A DNA stretch of 18,904 nucleotides from Actinomycetota bacterium (GTDB lineage Bacteria > Actinomycetota > CADDZG01 > WHSQ01). Positions 1 to 7,255 of the stretch are shown one piece after another (positions within the stretch are counted from its first letter, which is position 1; every line of letters begins with the position of its first letter). Location of the stretch: assembly GCA_019348445.1 (NCBI GenBank), contig JAHWJK010000016.1, forward strand, positions 1 through 18,904, read 5' to 3'. The notes below the pieces were generated by a model that was not told where the DNA came from, did no database searches, and saw only the letters and a list, made by a program, of their open reading frames with translations. The translations under genes were made by a program, and so were the position numbers.

Positions 1-50
1 CCTCAGACGTTGACTTTAATCACACCAGTCACAGCATCGTCAGGGTAGCA

Positions 51-70
51 GCCGGGACTCGCACCCCGGC
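51..70 (-). terminator. GC hairpin just after mazG, possible terminator
   Basis: A 6-bp perfect GC inverted repeat (GCCGGG at 51-56, CCCGGC at 65-70, 8-nt loop) begins five bases beyond the mazG stop codon. It has no T-run on either side, so it is not a classical intrinsic terminator. U-tract-less hairpins have been proposed as terminators in some actinobacteria, but their efficiency is disputed. Nothing else is recognisable in bases 1-75. Confidence 0.3.
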
Positions 71-75
71 GACTT

Positions 76-1038
76 TCACCGCGTCTCGTAAGCCGCGCGG
101 AACTCGGCCGTCGCCTCCCTGAGCGCGCCTTCGGGGTCGATGCCTCGGGACCGTGCCAGCGCAACGAGCCAGAACAACGCGTCGCCGATCGAGACTCCGC
201 CCTCGAGTGCCGCGGCGACGCGCGACATCGACTCGGACTCGGTGGGCTGAAAACCGAGAGCCGCGGCACGCTTCTGCACCTTGTACGCGGCAAGCAGAGC
301 GGGCAAGCTCGACGGAATACCGTCGAAAGCCTCGCTCCGCTCGACCTTCTCTTTCTTCTTGATCGCTTCCCAATTGCGAACGACCTCGTCGGCGTCGGCC
401 ACCGACGTATCGCCGAAGACGTGAGGATGGCGCTCGATCAGTTTCACGACGATGCGATCTGCCACACCGGCGAGGTCGAACCGATCGTCGTCGGCGGCGA
501 GTTGAGCGTGGAACGCGACCTGTAACAGCAGATCGCCCAGTTCCTCTTGGAGCTCACCGCCGAGTTGGTCGCGATCGATGGCGTCCAGAACCTCGTGTGA
601 CTCCTCGAGGAGATGGATGCGCAACGACCGGTGAGTCTGTTGTTGGTCCCACGGACAACCGTCGCGGCTGCGCAGGCGCGCCATGACCATCGCAAGCGAT
701 ACCAGCGCCCGCGCGCCGGAGCGAACGAGGTAAGCGCCATGAGCGGCCGTCAGCGGATCGGGCGCGACACCCACGCCGGTCGTGATCTCCGCACCCTGCT
801 TGACGAGTTCGGGTAAGCGCGGCGAACGCGGATCTAGCACGGCGGCTGCGTCCTCGGCTGCCGGATCGATCGCGTCGGTGCCGGCGACTACCTCTCGTCC
901 GTAGGAGGCGAGACGCTTCATCAGAGGGTGCTCGGGCGTTTCGAAAAGGATCCTGGTCCGGGCGACAAGTGCGTCGAATTCGGCGAGCGTCAAACGATCG
1001 GAATCTTCCGGTCCGAGCGGGACGACGAGGAGAGGCAC
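76..1038 (-). CDS. mazG: MazG nucleoside triphosphate pyrophosphohydrolase
   Basis: A 320-residue protein that hydrolyses (d)NTPs to NMP and pyrophosphate, a house-cleaning role in the cytoplasm. The MazG signature starts at CPWD (residues 128-131). The metal-binding acidic helices follow, with E145/E146/E149 and then E166xxD169 in EELGD, and a second MazG-like repeat occupies the C-terminus. The first ~110 residues (VVPLGPEDSDRLTL) look like a reduced remnant of the tetrapyrrole-methylase domain that is complete in Bacillus YabN. The start is taken as the GTG at 1038, whose G is also the last base of the upstream TAG stop (TAGTG). The same frame is open upstream to 1194, but that part would lie inside the PPIase gene. 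The length fits actinobacterial MazG (about 325 aa). Last gene of the rplY-pth-mfd-PPIase-mazG unit. Family call secure, start moderately so. Confidence 0.93.
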   Translation of the reverse strand: MPLLVVPLGPEDSDRLTLAEFDALVARTRILFETPEHPLMKRLASYGREVVAGTDAIDPAAEDAAAVLDPRSPRLPELVKQGAEITTGVGVAPDPLTAAHGAYLVRSGARALVSLAMVMARLRSRDGCPWDQQQTHRSLRIHLLEESHEVLDAIDRDQLGGELQEELGDLLLQVAFHAQLAADDDRFDLAGVADRIVVKLIERHPHVFGDTSVADADEVVRNWEAIKKKEKVERSEAFDGIPSSLPALLAAYKVQKRAAALGFQPTESESMSRVAAALEGGVSIGDALFWLVALARSRGIDPEGALREATAEFRAAYETR

Positions 1039-2060
1039 TACGGCGTAGGAGAAGGCGACGACGTTTCGACCGCGCCCGGGATGTGTTCCGACGTCGCGTC
1101 GACAACCGTTTGGGTCTCCAGATCCAGCTCTCCGTAACGGGAGTTGATCCTGATGTCGGCAGCTTCGTAACGCTCGCGCAACCACTCTCGCCATGCGACC
1201 TCGGCTTCGCCTTCGCCGAGCTGTTGCGCGATCGCTTCGGTGACGTCCTCGAGTGGCGTGATCTCACGCTCGTTGACCCTGATGACGTGATAACCGAACT
1301 GGGTCTGGATGGGTTCGGATACTTCGCCGATGTCGAGCTCCGCAGCGCGGTCTTCGAGCCGCTCCTCGAGTTGTCCCGGTTCCGTAATGCCGAGGTCTCC
1401 GCCCTTGTCCGCCGACGTCTTGTCGATCGAGTGGCGGCGGGCGAGATCTTCGAATAGACGATCCACTTTCTTGTCCGGCGCATTCCGAAGTTGGTTCGAG
1501 ATCCTCTTCGCGAGCGCGAGATCCCGGACGAGGATGTGCTGAGCGCGCATCATCGCGACGTAGTCGGCGATGTTCTCTTCGTAGAAAGCCTCGATCTCGG
1601 CTTCGGTCGCGGCGATATCGCCGGTGACTTCGTCGCGGATCTTGCTCTGCAGCAGGCTGTAGCGAACCCTCAGCTCGAGACGTTCCTCGTCGAGGCCGCT
1701 CTCCTTGAGCTGCTCTGCGAACTCGGCACCGAAGTCCGCCTTGATCGCGTCGATCTGCTCCGTGACTTCTTCGTCGGTGACTTCGACGCCCATCTCCTCG
1801 GCGGCGACATCGAGGATGGCCCGTCGGATCAGCTCGCTCAGATACGACTGCTGGATCTGCCGCCGTATCGCTTCGACGTCGCCTTGTTCGGCAAGCTGCT
1901 TGAACTGCTCGGTCTGCTCCTCGAGTTCGACGCCCTCCGACACCTCTTGGATCGTGATCTTGCGCCCCGCGACGACTGCCGCGGCAGTGTCGAAGAGGTT
2001 CCCGCACGCGGCGAGCAAGACGGCCGCGCCAAGAGCCAGCGCTAACGTTCGGGCTTTCAT
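1038..2060 (-). CDS. Parvulin-type peptidyl-prolyl isomerase lipoprotein (PrsA/SurA-like)
   Basis: A 340-residue secreted foldase predicted to be lipid-anchored outside the membrane. The N-terminus is a lipoprotein signal peptide: K2 and R4, a hydrophobic stretch, then lipobox LAAC with the acylated cysteine at residue 19. A charged, helical SurA-N-like chaperone region covers about residues 24-165. The PpiC/parvulin domain covers about 172-265 (starts RAQHILV, contains KGGDLG, ends FGYHVIRV). A low-complexity Ser/Pro/Thr tail ends the protein. The ATG at 2060-2058 overlaps the mfd stop by four bases (ATGA); an upstream in-frame extension to 2165 is rejected because it buries the signal peptide. 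It probably assists folding of exported proteins. A PpiC gene directly after mfd is, from memory, also common in Clostridia, whereas Mycobacterium goes straight from mfd to mazG. Domain call confident; client proteins unknown. Confidence 0.9.
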   Translation of the reverse strand: MKARTLALALGAAVLLAACGNLFDTAAAVVAGRKITIQEVSEGVELEEQTEQFKQLAEQGDVEAIRRQIQQSYLSELIRRAILDVAAEEMGVEVTDEEVTEQIDAIKADFGAEFAEQLKESGLDEERLELRVRYSLLQSKIRDEVTGDIAATEAEIEAFYEENIADYVAMMRAQHILVRDLALAKRISNQLRNAPDKKVDRLFEDLARRHSIDKTSADKGGDLGITEPGQLEERLEDRAAELDIGEVSEPIQTQFGYHVIRVNEREITPLEDVTEAIAQQLGEGEAEVAWREWLRERYEAADIRINSRYGELDLETQTVVDATSEHIPGAVETSSPSPTP

Positions 2061-5000
2061 CCGGGCGAGGTTAACTGTTGCAAAAGATCGTCCACCCACG
2101 GCACAACGTCGGTTTTCGGCAACGCGCGCTCGGGAACGAGCAACGTCTGCGTACCCGGCCGCCACTCGGCGGAAGGCAACAAGCGCTGAAGGCGGATCTG
2201 CCGCGAGTCCTCCAACTCGATCGGTCGGACGCGCAACTTGCCCGCGACCGTCGCGGCCTCGACGATCCCCGCTTCCATCATCGTCCGACGCAGACGCGCG
2301 ACCTCGAAGAGTGCCTCGACGGGGGCCGGGAACGGCTCCCCGTAACGATCGACCAACTCGTTGCGTACTTCGGCGAGATCCTCCTGCGTACGTGCACCGG
2401 CGATACGGCGGTATGCCTCGAGACGGAGGTTCTCGTCCGCGATGTAGGTCTTGGGGATGTAGGCGTCGAGCGGCAGGTCGATGCGGACCTCGCCGTCCTC
2501 TTTCCAGCCCAAACCTTTCGCCTCGTCGACGGCAGTCGACATCATCTTCACGTAAAGGTCGAAACCGATCTCTTCGATGTGACCGTGTTGCTCGGCCCCC
2601 AAGAGGTTTCCCGCGCCCCTGATCTCGAGATCGCGCATCGCGATCCGGAATCCCGACCCGAGTCCACTGTGCTCTGCGATCGTCTTCAACCTCTCGTGCG
2701 CTTCCTCGGTCAGCGAGCGTTCCGGCGGGAAGAAGAGATACGCGTAAGCGCGTTCGTGAGCTCGTCCGACGCGGCCGCGTAGCTGATACATCTGTGACAA
2801 TCCGAGCAGGTCGGCGCGCTCGACGATGAGCGTGTTCACCGTCGGCATGTCCAAGCCGGACTCGATGATCGTGGTGCAGACGAGCACGTTCGTCTTCGCG
2901 TCGCCGAAATCCAGCATCGCCTGTTCGAGCTGACGTTCGTCCATCTGCCCGTGCGCGACGCCGACGCGGGCATCGGGGACGAGCTCCTGGATCCGGCGCG
3001 CCGCATGGTCGATCGTCGCGACGCGCGGATGGACGTAGAAGACCTGTCCGTCCCTCAGGAGCTCCCGGCGGATCGCCGAGATGATCACGTCCTCCGCGTA
3101 GTCACCGACGTAGGTCATGACCGGATGCCGGTCTTCGGGCGGGGTGTCGACGATCGACATGTCGCGGATGCCCGCCATCGCCATCTCCAACGTACGAGGG
3201 ATGGGCGTCGCCGTAAGCGTCAGGATGTCGACGCTCGCTCGCAACTGCTTCAGCTTCTCCTTCTGGGAAACACCGAACCGTTGCTCCTCGTCCACGATGA
3301 CGAGGCCGAGATCCGAGAACCCGATGTCCGGCTGTAGCAGCTTGTGCGTACCGACAACCACGTCGACCTTCCCCGCCTTCAGATCCTCGGTCACCTTTTT
3401 CGACTCCGCCGGAGACAGGAACCGCGACAACATCTCGACGCGGACGGGGAAGTTGCGGAAGCGTTCCGCGAACGTCGCATAGTGCTGCTGCGCAAGGATC
3501 GTCGTCGGAACCAGGACGCATACCTGTTTACCCGCGGCGACGGCTTTGAACGCGGCTCTGACGGCGATCTCCGTCTTCCCGTAGCCGACGTCGCCGCAGA
3601 CCAACCGGTCCATCGGAACCGGCTTCTCCATGTCGTCCTTGACCTCGTCGACCGCGCGGAGCTGGTCGGGCGTCTCTTCGTACGGGAACTGATCTTCGAG
3701 CTCGCGTTGCCACGGCGTGTCGGGACCGAACGCGTAGCCGTGAGCACGCGCCCGCTTCGAGTACAGCTCGACGAGCTCGGCCGCGATCTCCCTCGCTTTG
3801 CGCCGGACCCGCGACTTCGTCTTCTGCCATTCGGGAGAACCGAGGCGGTGGAGCTTCGGTGCTTCTCCTCCGATGTACTTGCTGACGAGGTCGACCTGGT
3901 CGCTCGGAACGTAGAGCCGGTCGCCCTTCGAATACTCGAGCACGAGGTACTCGCGGTGGACGCCGAGCAATTCTCGATCGACCATCCCCACGTAGCGCCC
4001 GATCCCGTGCACCTCGTGGACGACGAGATCGCCTTCGGAGAGATCGAGCGGACCGGTCGCGTCGCGGCGCGCCGTTCTGATGCGGCGACGCGCGGCAGAC
4101 GACCGGCGGCCGGTGATGTCGGATTCCGCGACGAGTGCCAGTCGCGTGGGGGGGCCGAGGATGAAACCGCGGCCCAGCTCGGCGACGACGATGGATCCAC
4201 CCGATCTAGATATGTCTTTCGGGATGGCGTCGCTGATCTCCCATCGACCGAGTCCCGCCTGCGCGAGGTTCCTCTGAAGCGTCTGTGCGGTGTCGCGGGT
4301 GGAAGCCGCGATCACGGCGCGGAACCCGTCTCGCACGAGAGCACCGAGACGTTCGATCAACGCGTCGGGCTTGCCGGCCGACGACACCCACGTCTCGACC
4401 GGGAACGATTCCGCGTTCGGATCGTCGAAACTCGATATCAGTGCCGGCTCTACCGGGGCCAGGACCTCGTCCAGCGGTGCGTAGTGGTTCTCGGTCACTC
4501 CCGAGACCTGTGACCATTCGGCGACCTGCTCGAGCACCTCTTCGGCTCGGTCCCTAACGCGTTTGGGTTCGAGCACGGCGACGGGCGCGCCCTCGGGCAA
4601 CAACGACGTGACCGGGACGAGCCCGCCGGTCAAGAGCGGGAGCAGCCGTTCGGCCCCCGCTTCGATAACGCCTTCCGCGAGCTGCGCGAGGGCCGGATCG
4701 TCATGCGACGTAGCGAGGTCGGCGGCGCGCTCCATCGTCGCCTCGTCGGTGCGGAGCTCGCGACACGCGGCGATCTCGACCTCGTCGATGTCATCGAGAG
4801 ATCTCTGCGACGCGAGGGCGAACTGACGCAATGAAGTGATCTCGTCACCCCACAGTTCCGCGCGGACCGGCCGTTCGTACGCTGGGGGAAAGACATCCAG
4901 GATCCCGCCTCTGACGGCGAACTCACCACGGCGTTCGACGATGTAATTGCGCTCGTAGCCGAGCTGCACGAGCCGCTCCGTCACCTGATCGAAGTCGAGA

Positions 5001-5422
5001 GAGGTTCCCTTCCTCATCACGATCACGTCGGGCGTGTCGTGAAGTGGCGCGACTAGCTGCGTCGCGCCCTGTGCGGTCGTTGCGATCACAAAGCTCTCGC
5101 CGCGCTGCAGCCGCGACAGCACATGCATCCGACGACCCATGGTTTCGACCGAAGGCGACAACGGCTCTCCGGGGAGGACCTCCCATCCCGGGAAGATCTC
5201 GGCGCCGCTGCGCCCGAGGAACGCGTGGACGTCGCGCGCCAGATGCTCTGCCTCTTCCTGTCTCGACGTGATCGCGAGCACGGGCACGCCCCAGTGACGC
5301 ACGGCCGCGGCGAGCAAGAATGGACGCGCTGGTTCGGGGACCGTGACCGGGACGCGCGCGCGCAAGAGCGCCTGCAAGCGCTCATCGGGCAGCAGGTCGA
5401 GAAGTGGTGCTAGCGATGCCAA
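2057..5422 (-). CDS. mfd: Transcription-repair coupling factor Mfd
   Basis: An 1121-residue DNA translocase that removes RNA polymerase stalled at lesions and recruits UvrA for nucleotide excision repair. Order of domains: UvrB-like UvrA-binding N-terminus (about 1-340); RNA polymerase-interacting domain around 461-530 (begins LSEGDLVVHEVHGIGRYVG); SF2 helicase core with Walker A GDVGYGKTE (610-618), DEEQ box (711-714), TATPIPRTL (737-745) and a late LRGRVGR motif; C-terminal TRCF domain. Length is normal (E. coli Mfd is about 1148 aa). The start is a TTG at 5422-5420, eleven bases after the pth stop, with only a weak ribosome-binding site; downstream in-frame starts would trim a few residues. 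The gene ends in a 4-base overlap with the PPIase gene, suggesting translational coupling. No key residue appears missing. Confidence 0.97.
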   Translation of the reverse strand: MASLAPLLDLLPDERLQALLRARVPVTVPEPARPFLLAAAVRHWGVPVLAITSRQEEAEHLARDVHAFLGRSGAEIFPGWEVLPGEPLSPSVETMGRRMHVLSRLQRGESFVIATTAQGATQLVAPLHDTPDVIVMRKGTSLDFDQVTERLVQLGYERNYIVERRGEFAVRGGILDVFPPAYERPVRAELWGDEITSLRQFALASQRSLDDIDEVEIAACRELRTDEATMERAADLATSHDDPALAQLAEGVIEAGAERLLPLLTGGLVPVTSLLPEGAPVAVLEPKRVRDRAEEVLEQVAEWSQVSGVTENHYAPLDEVLAPVEPALISSFDDPNAESFPVETWVSSAGKPDALIERLGALVRDGFRAVIAASTRDTAQTLQRNLAQAGLGRWEISDAIPKDISRSGGSIVVAELGRGFILGPPTRLALVAESDITGRRSSAARRRIRTARRDATGPLDLSEGDLVVHEVHGIGRYVGMVDRELLGVHREYLVLEYSKGDRLYVPSDQVDLVSKYIGGEAPKLHRLGSPEWQKTKSRVRRKAREIAAELVELYSKRARAHGYAFGPDTPWQRELEDQFPYEETPDQLRAVDEVKDDMEKPVPMDRLVCGDVGYGKTEIAVRAAFKAVAAGKQVCVLVPTTILAQQHYATFAERFRNFPVRVEMLSRFLSPAESKKVTEDLKAGKVDVVVGTHKLLQPDIGFSDLGLVIVDEEQRFGVSQKEKLKQLRASVDILTLTATPIPRTLEMAMAGIRDMSIVDTPPEDRHPVMTYVGDYAEDVIISAIRRELLRDGQVFYVHPRVATIDHAARRIQELVPDARVGVAHGQMDERQLEQAMLDFGDAKTNVLVCTTIIESGLDMPTVNTLIVERADLLGLSQMYQLRGRVGRAHERAYAYLFFPPERSLTEEAHERLKTIAEHSGLGSGFRIAMRDLEIRGAGNLLGAEQHGHIEEIGFDLYVKMMSTAVDEAKGLGWKEDGEVRIDLPLDAYIPKTYIADENLRLEAYRRIAGARTQEDLAEVRNELVDRYGEPFPAPVEALFEVARLRRTMMEAGIVEAATVAGKLRVRPIELEDSRQIRLQRLLPSAEWRPGTQTLLVPERALPKTDVVPWVDDLLQQLTSPG

Positions 5423-5433
5423 GGAGCCCGAGT

Positions 5434-6030
5434 TTACGTTCGGGCGTTGGTTTCGTTCATCGCTCGTTCGACGCCCCGTTCGACGATCGTGTCGATCGCG
5501 CTCGTCGCCTCGCCGATGAGGCTCGGAAGCTCACTACGCTCGGCTTTCGTGAAATCGCTGAGCACGTAGTCGGCCGGGTCGCGGCGACCCGGCGGCCTCG
5601 AGATGCCGAACCGGATCCTGACGAAGTCCTTCGTCCCGAGGTGTTGAGCAACCGACTTCAACCCGTTGTGCCCGGCAACGCCCCCACCGAACTTCACGCG
5701 GATGTTGCCGAACGGGATATCTAGCTCGTCGTGCACCACCACGAGATTCTCGGGCGGGACCTTGTAGAACCGAAGCAGCGCCGCCACCGGACGCCCGCTC
5801 TCGTTCATATAAGAGGTGGGACGTGCGAGAGCCACGCCACCGCCTAGTTCGGCGACGAGACACCCACTCTTGTGGCTCTTGAACTTGGTCCCGTGGTCCG
5901 ACGCGACGACATCGACGACCATCGCACCGACGTTGTGTCGATTGCCCGCGTACTTGGGGCCCGGATTCCCGAGCCCCACGACAACCCAGCGGTTCGCGTC
6001 GCGCTCCGGCCGCTTTCGAAAGAAAGACAT
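5434..6030 (-). CDS. pth: Peptidyl-tRNA hydrolase
   Basis: A 198-residue cytosolic esterase that releases peptides from prematurely dissociated peptidyl-tRNA so the tRNA can be reused. All active-site elements are visible: VGLGNPGPKY with N22, the catalytic H32 in GNRHNVG, N76 in SYMNESG, D101 in VVHDELDIPFG, and N122 in the GGGVAGHNGLKS segment. Length and order match bacterial Pth1. It follows rplY by 35 bp and precedes mfd by 11 bp in the same direction. The rplY(ctc)-pth-mfd order is found in Bacillus. The ATG at 6030 lacks an obvious Shine-Dalgarno sequence, so translation may depend on the upstream gene. Confidence 0.97.
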   Translation of the reverse strand: MSFFRKRPERDANRWVVVGLGNPGPKYAGNRHNVGAMVVDVVASDHGTKFKSHKSGCLVAELGGGVALARPTSYMNESGRPVAALLRFYKVPPENLVVVHDELDIPFGNIRVKFGGGVAGHNGLKSVAQHLGTKDFVRIRFGISRPPGRRDPADYVLSDFTKAERSELPSLIGEATSAIDTIVERGVERAMNETNART

Positions 6031-6065
6031 GCGTCGTAGGCGAAGGGCCGTCGCGAGGGTTTCTG

Positions 6066-6779
6066 CTACTCGGTCCCTTGGGTCTCGGACGGAGGAGTCT
6101 GGTCCGACGTCCGCTCCTCTTCCGCGTCCGCTCGTTCGACCGCGCCGGGCTCGCCCTCGGCTGCCTCTTCGGGTTCCTCCTGCTCCTGACCCGCACCGGC
6201 TTCCATCGCCTCGAGCTCGGCTTCCGAGATCGGCGCCGCGATCGTGACGACCGGCTCGTCGGGGTCGTTCGTGATCTCGAACTTGTCGCTTCTTGGGATG
6301 TCGCCGACGCGCAGGCTGTCGCCGATGTTGAGATGCGAGACGTCGACGTCGATCCCCTCGGGGACCTCGGTCGGAAGGCAGCGAACGTGCAGGGTGAACA
6401 ATGGCTGCTCGAGGACGCCGCCCTCTTTGACGCCCGCGGCCTCGCCCCTGACGTGAACGGGCACCTCGACGTCGACGGTCTGAGTCACGTCGACCTGGAC
6501 GAAGTCCGCGTGCAACAGGGTCCCCTTCACGGGGTCGCGTTGTAGCTCGCGCGCAAGCGTCAGCATCTTCTTGCCGCCGACCTTGAGCTCGAGAAGGACG
6601 TTCATGCCTGCGTCGGTGTGAAGCGCCGTGATGAACTCGCGGCGATCGACCTCGATCGGGACCGGCTCCATGCCTCGCCCATATACGACCGCCGGCACCT
6701 TGCCCGAGGCGCGGGCACGGCGGGCCGCGCCTTTGCCACGGCCGTCACGCTCACTGACGTTCAGCTTTACCTCTGCCAT
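6066..6779 (-). CDS. rplY: 50S ribosomal protein L25, CTC form
   Basis: A 237-residue 5S rRNA-binding ribosomal protein of the long CTC/TL5 type. Residues about 1-93 are the L25 domain (RGKGAARRARASGKVPAVVYG, with the following FITALHTDAGMNVLLEL). Residues about 100-185 form the CTC C-terminal beta domain, with VEVPVHVRGEAAGVKEGG and the P-R-S-D-K-F-E-I segment. Residues about 190-237 are a highly acidic Glu-rich tail, as seen in many actinobacterial members. The ATG at 6779 has a strong Shine-Dalgarno AGGAGG seven bases upstream. A perfect TATAAT lies about 60 bp upstream, so this is the first gene of the unit running through mazG. In Bacillus ctc is a general-stress gene; no stress-type promoter was identified here. 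Confidence 0.96.
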   Translation of the reverse strand: MAEVKLNVSERDGRGKGAARRARASGKVPAVVYGRGMEPVPIEVDRREFITALHTDAGMNVLLELKVGGKKMLTLARELQRDPVKGTLLHADFVQVDVTQTVDVEVPVHVRGEAAGVKEGGVLEQPLFTLHVRCLPTEVPEGIDVDVSHLNIGDSLRVGDIPRSDKFEITNDPDEPVVTIAAPISEAELEAMEAGAGQEQEEPEEAAEGEPGAVERADAEEERTSDQTPPSETQGTE

Positions 6780-6839
6780 GAACTCCTCCTAGGCAGGTGC
6801 CGGTCGCGGCGGACCCACCGAAGACTGGGGATTGCGGAC

Positions 6840-6845
6840 ATTATA
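6840..6845 (-). promoter_or_regulatory. Consensus -10 box (TATAAT) for the rplY operon
   Basis: Read on the minus strand these bases are a perfect TATAAT. The start of transcription would fall near 6833, giving a ~54-nt leader before the rplY ATG and its AGGAGG site. No good -35 hexamer lies at 16-18 bp; that stretch is coding sequence of the divergent oxidoreductase. On the plus strand the same bases supply a -10-like element (CATTAT or TATAGA) for that gene, so the site may work in both directions. Confidence 0.5.
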
Positions 6846-6851
6846 GAGGTG

Positions 6852-7208
6852 ATGGAGATACCTCCAGAGTGGGCGACCGAATCGTTCTGCTACGTCACTA
6901 CGACCGGGCGTCGCAGCGGAACTCCGCACACGATCGAGATCTGGTTCGGCCTCGCCGGCGATTCGATGTATCTGCTGGCTGAGGGCAAGGAGCGAGCCGA
7001 CTGGGTGCGCAACATGAGGGCGGACCCGGACGTCACGGTGAAAGTTCGCGACGTAACGTTCCCGGCGAAGGCGCGCTTCGTCGACGACGCGGACGAAGAA
7101 GAAGCGGTGCGACGGACGATGGCGGCGAAGTACCAGGACTGGACGGAAGGAACGCCGATGAGCGACTGGGCCCGCAGCGCCCTACTGATCGCCCTCGACC
7201 CCATTTAG
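6852..7208 (+). CDS. Deazaflavin (F420)-dependent nitroreductase-family protein
   Basis: A 118-residue protein of the DDN/split-beta-barrel family, which uses coenzyme F420 in many actinobacteria. Supporting features are the N-terminal TTTGRRSGTPHTIEIWF segment, the strand MYLLAEG, and the hallmark WVRNMRADPDVTVKV near the middle, followed by the C-terminal MAAKYQDW helix. It is the short cytosolic form. The ATG at 6852 sits directly after AGAGGTG, unusually close for a ribosome-binding site; a -10-like CATTAT ends 7 bp upstream, so the mRNA could be leaderless. The frame is open further upstream, but that would run into rplY. It sits between prs and rplY, which are neighbours in Bacillus, so it looks like a later insertion. 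Substrate unknown; a flavin- or heme-binding role is possible for this fold. Confidence 0.85.
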   Translation: MEIPPEWATESFCYVTTTGRRSGTPHTIEIWFGLAGDSMYLLAEGKERADWVRNMRADPDVTVKVRDVTFPAKARFVDDADEEEAVRRTMAAKYQDWTEGTPMSDWARSALLIALDPI

Positions 7209-7248
7209 TCGCGTCTACTCGCGCATAACGCGAGTAACCGCGACTAAA
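7204..7248. terminator. Near-perfect 20-bp hairpin between convergent genes
   Basis: An inverted repeat fills the gap between the oxidoreductase and prs. The outer 10-bp arms are TTTAGTCGCG (7204-7213) and CGCGACTAAA (7239-7248), a 2x2 mismatch follows, and then 8-bp inner arms TACTCGCG (7216-7223) and CGCGAGTA (7229-7236) around a 5-nt loop. The oxidoreductase TAG stop lies inside the left arm. The symmetry would fold equally in both transcripts, fitting a bidirectional terminator, but neither side has a U-tract. Confidence 0.6.
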
Positions 7249-7255
7249 AGCGGCG

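Noticed and set aside
45..72. tRNA/tmRNA-like T-arm (GGGTGCGAGTCCC on the minus strand) after mazG
   Set aside because: No acceptor stem, anticodon arm or CCA-like end can be built around it; kept only as a possible hairpin terminator.
1705..2622. 305-codon plus-strand frame across the parvulin/mfd junction
   Set aside because: Low-complexity Ser/Arg-rich shadow with no family resemblance.
3344..4513. 389-codon open frame on the plus strand opposite mfd
   Set aside because: Entirely antisense to the conserved mfd helicase and RNA polymerase-interacting regions, no domain, no ribosome-binding site of note.
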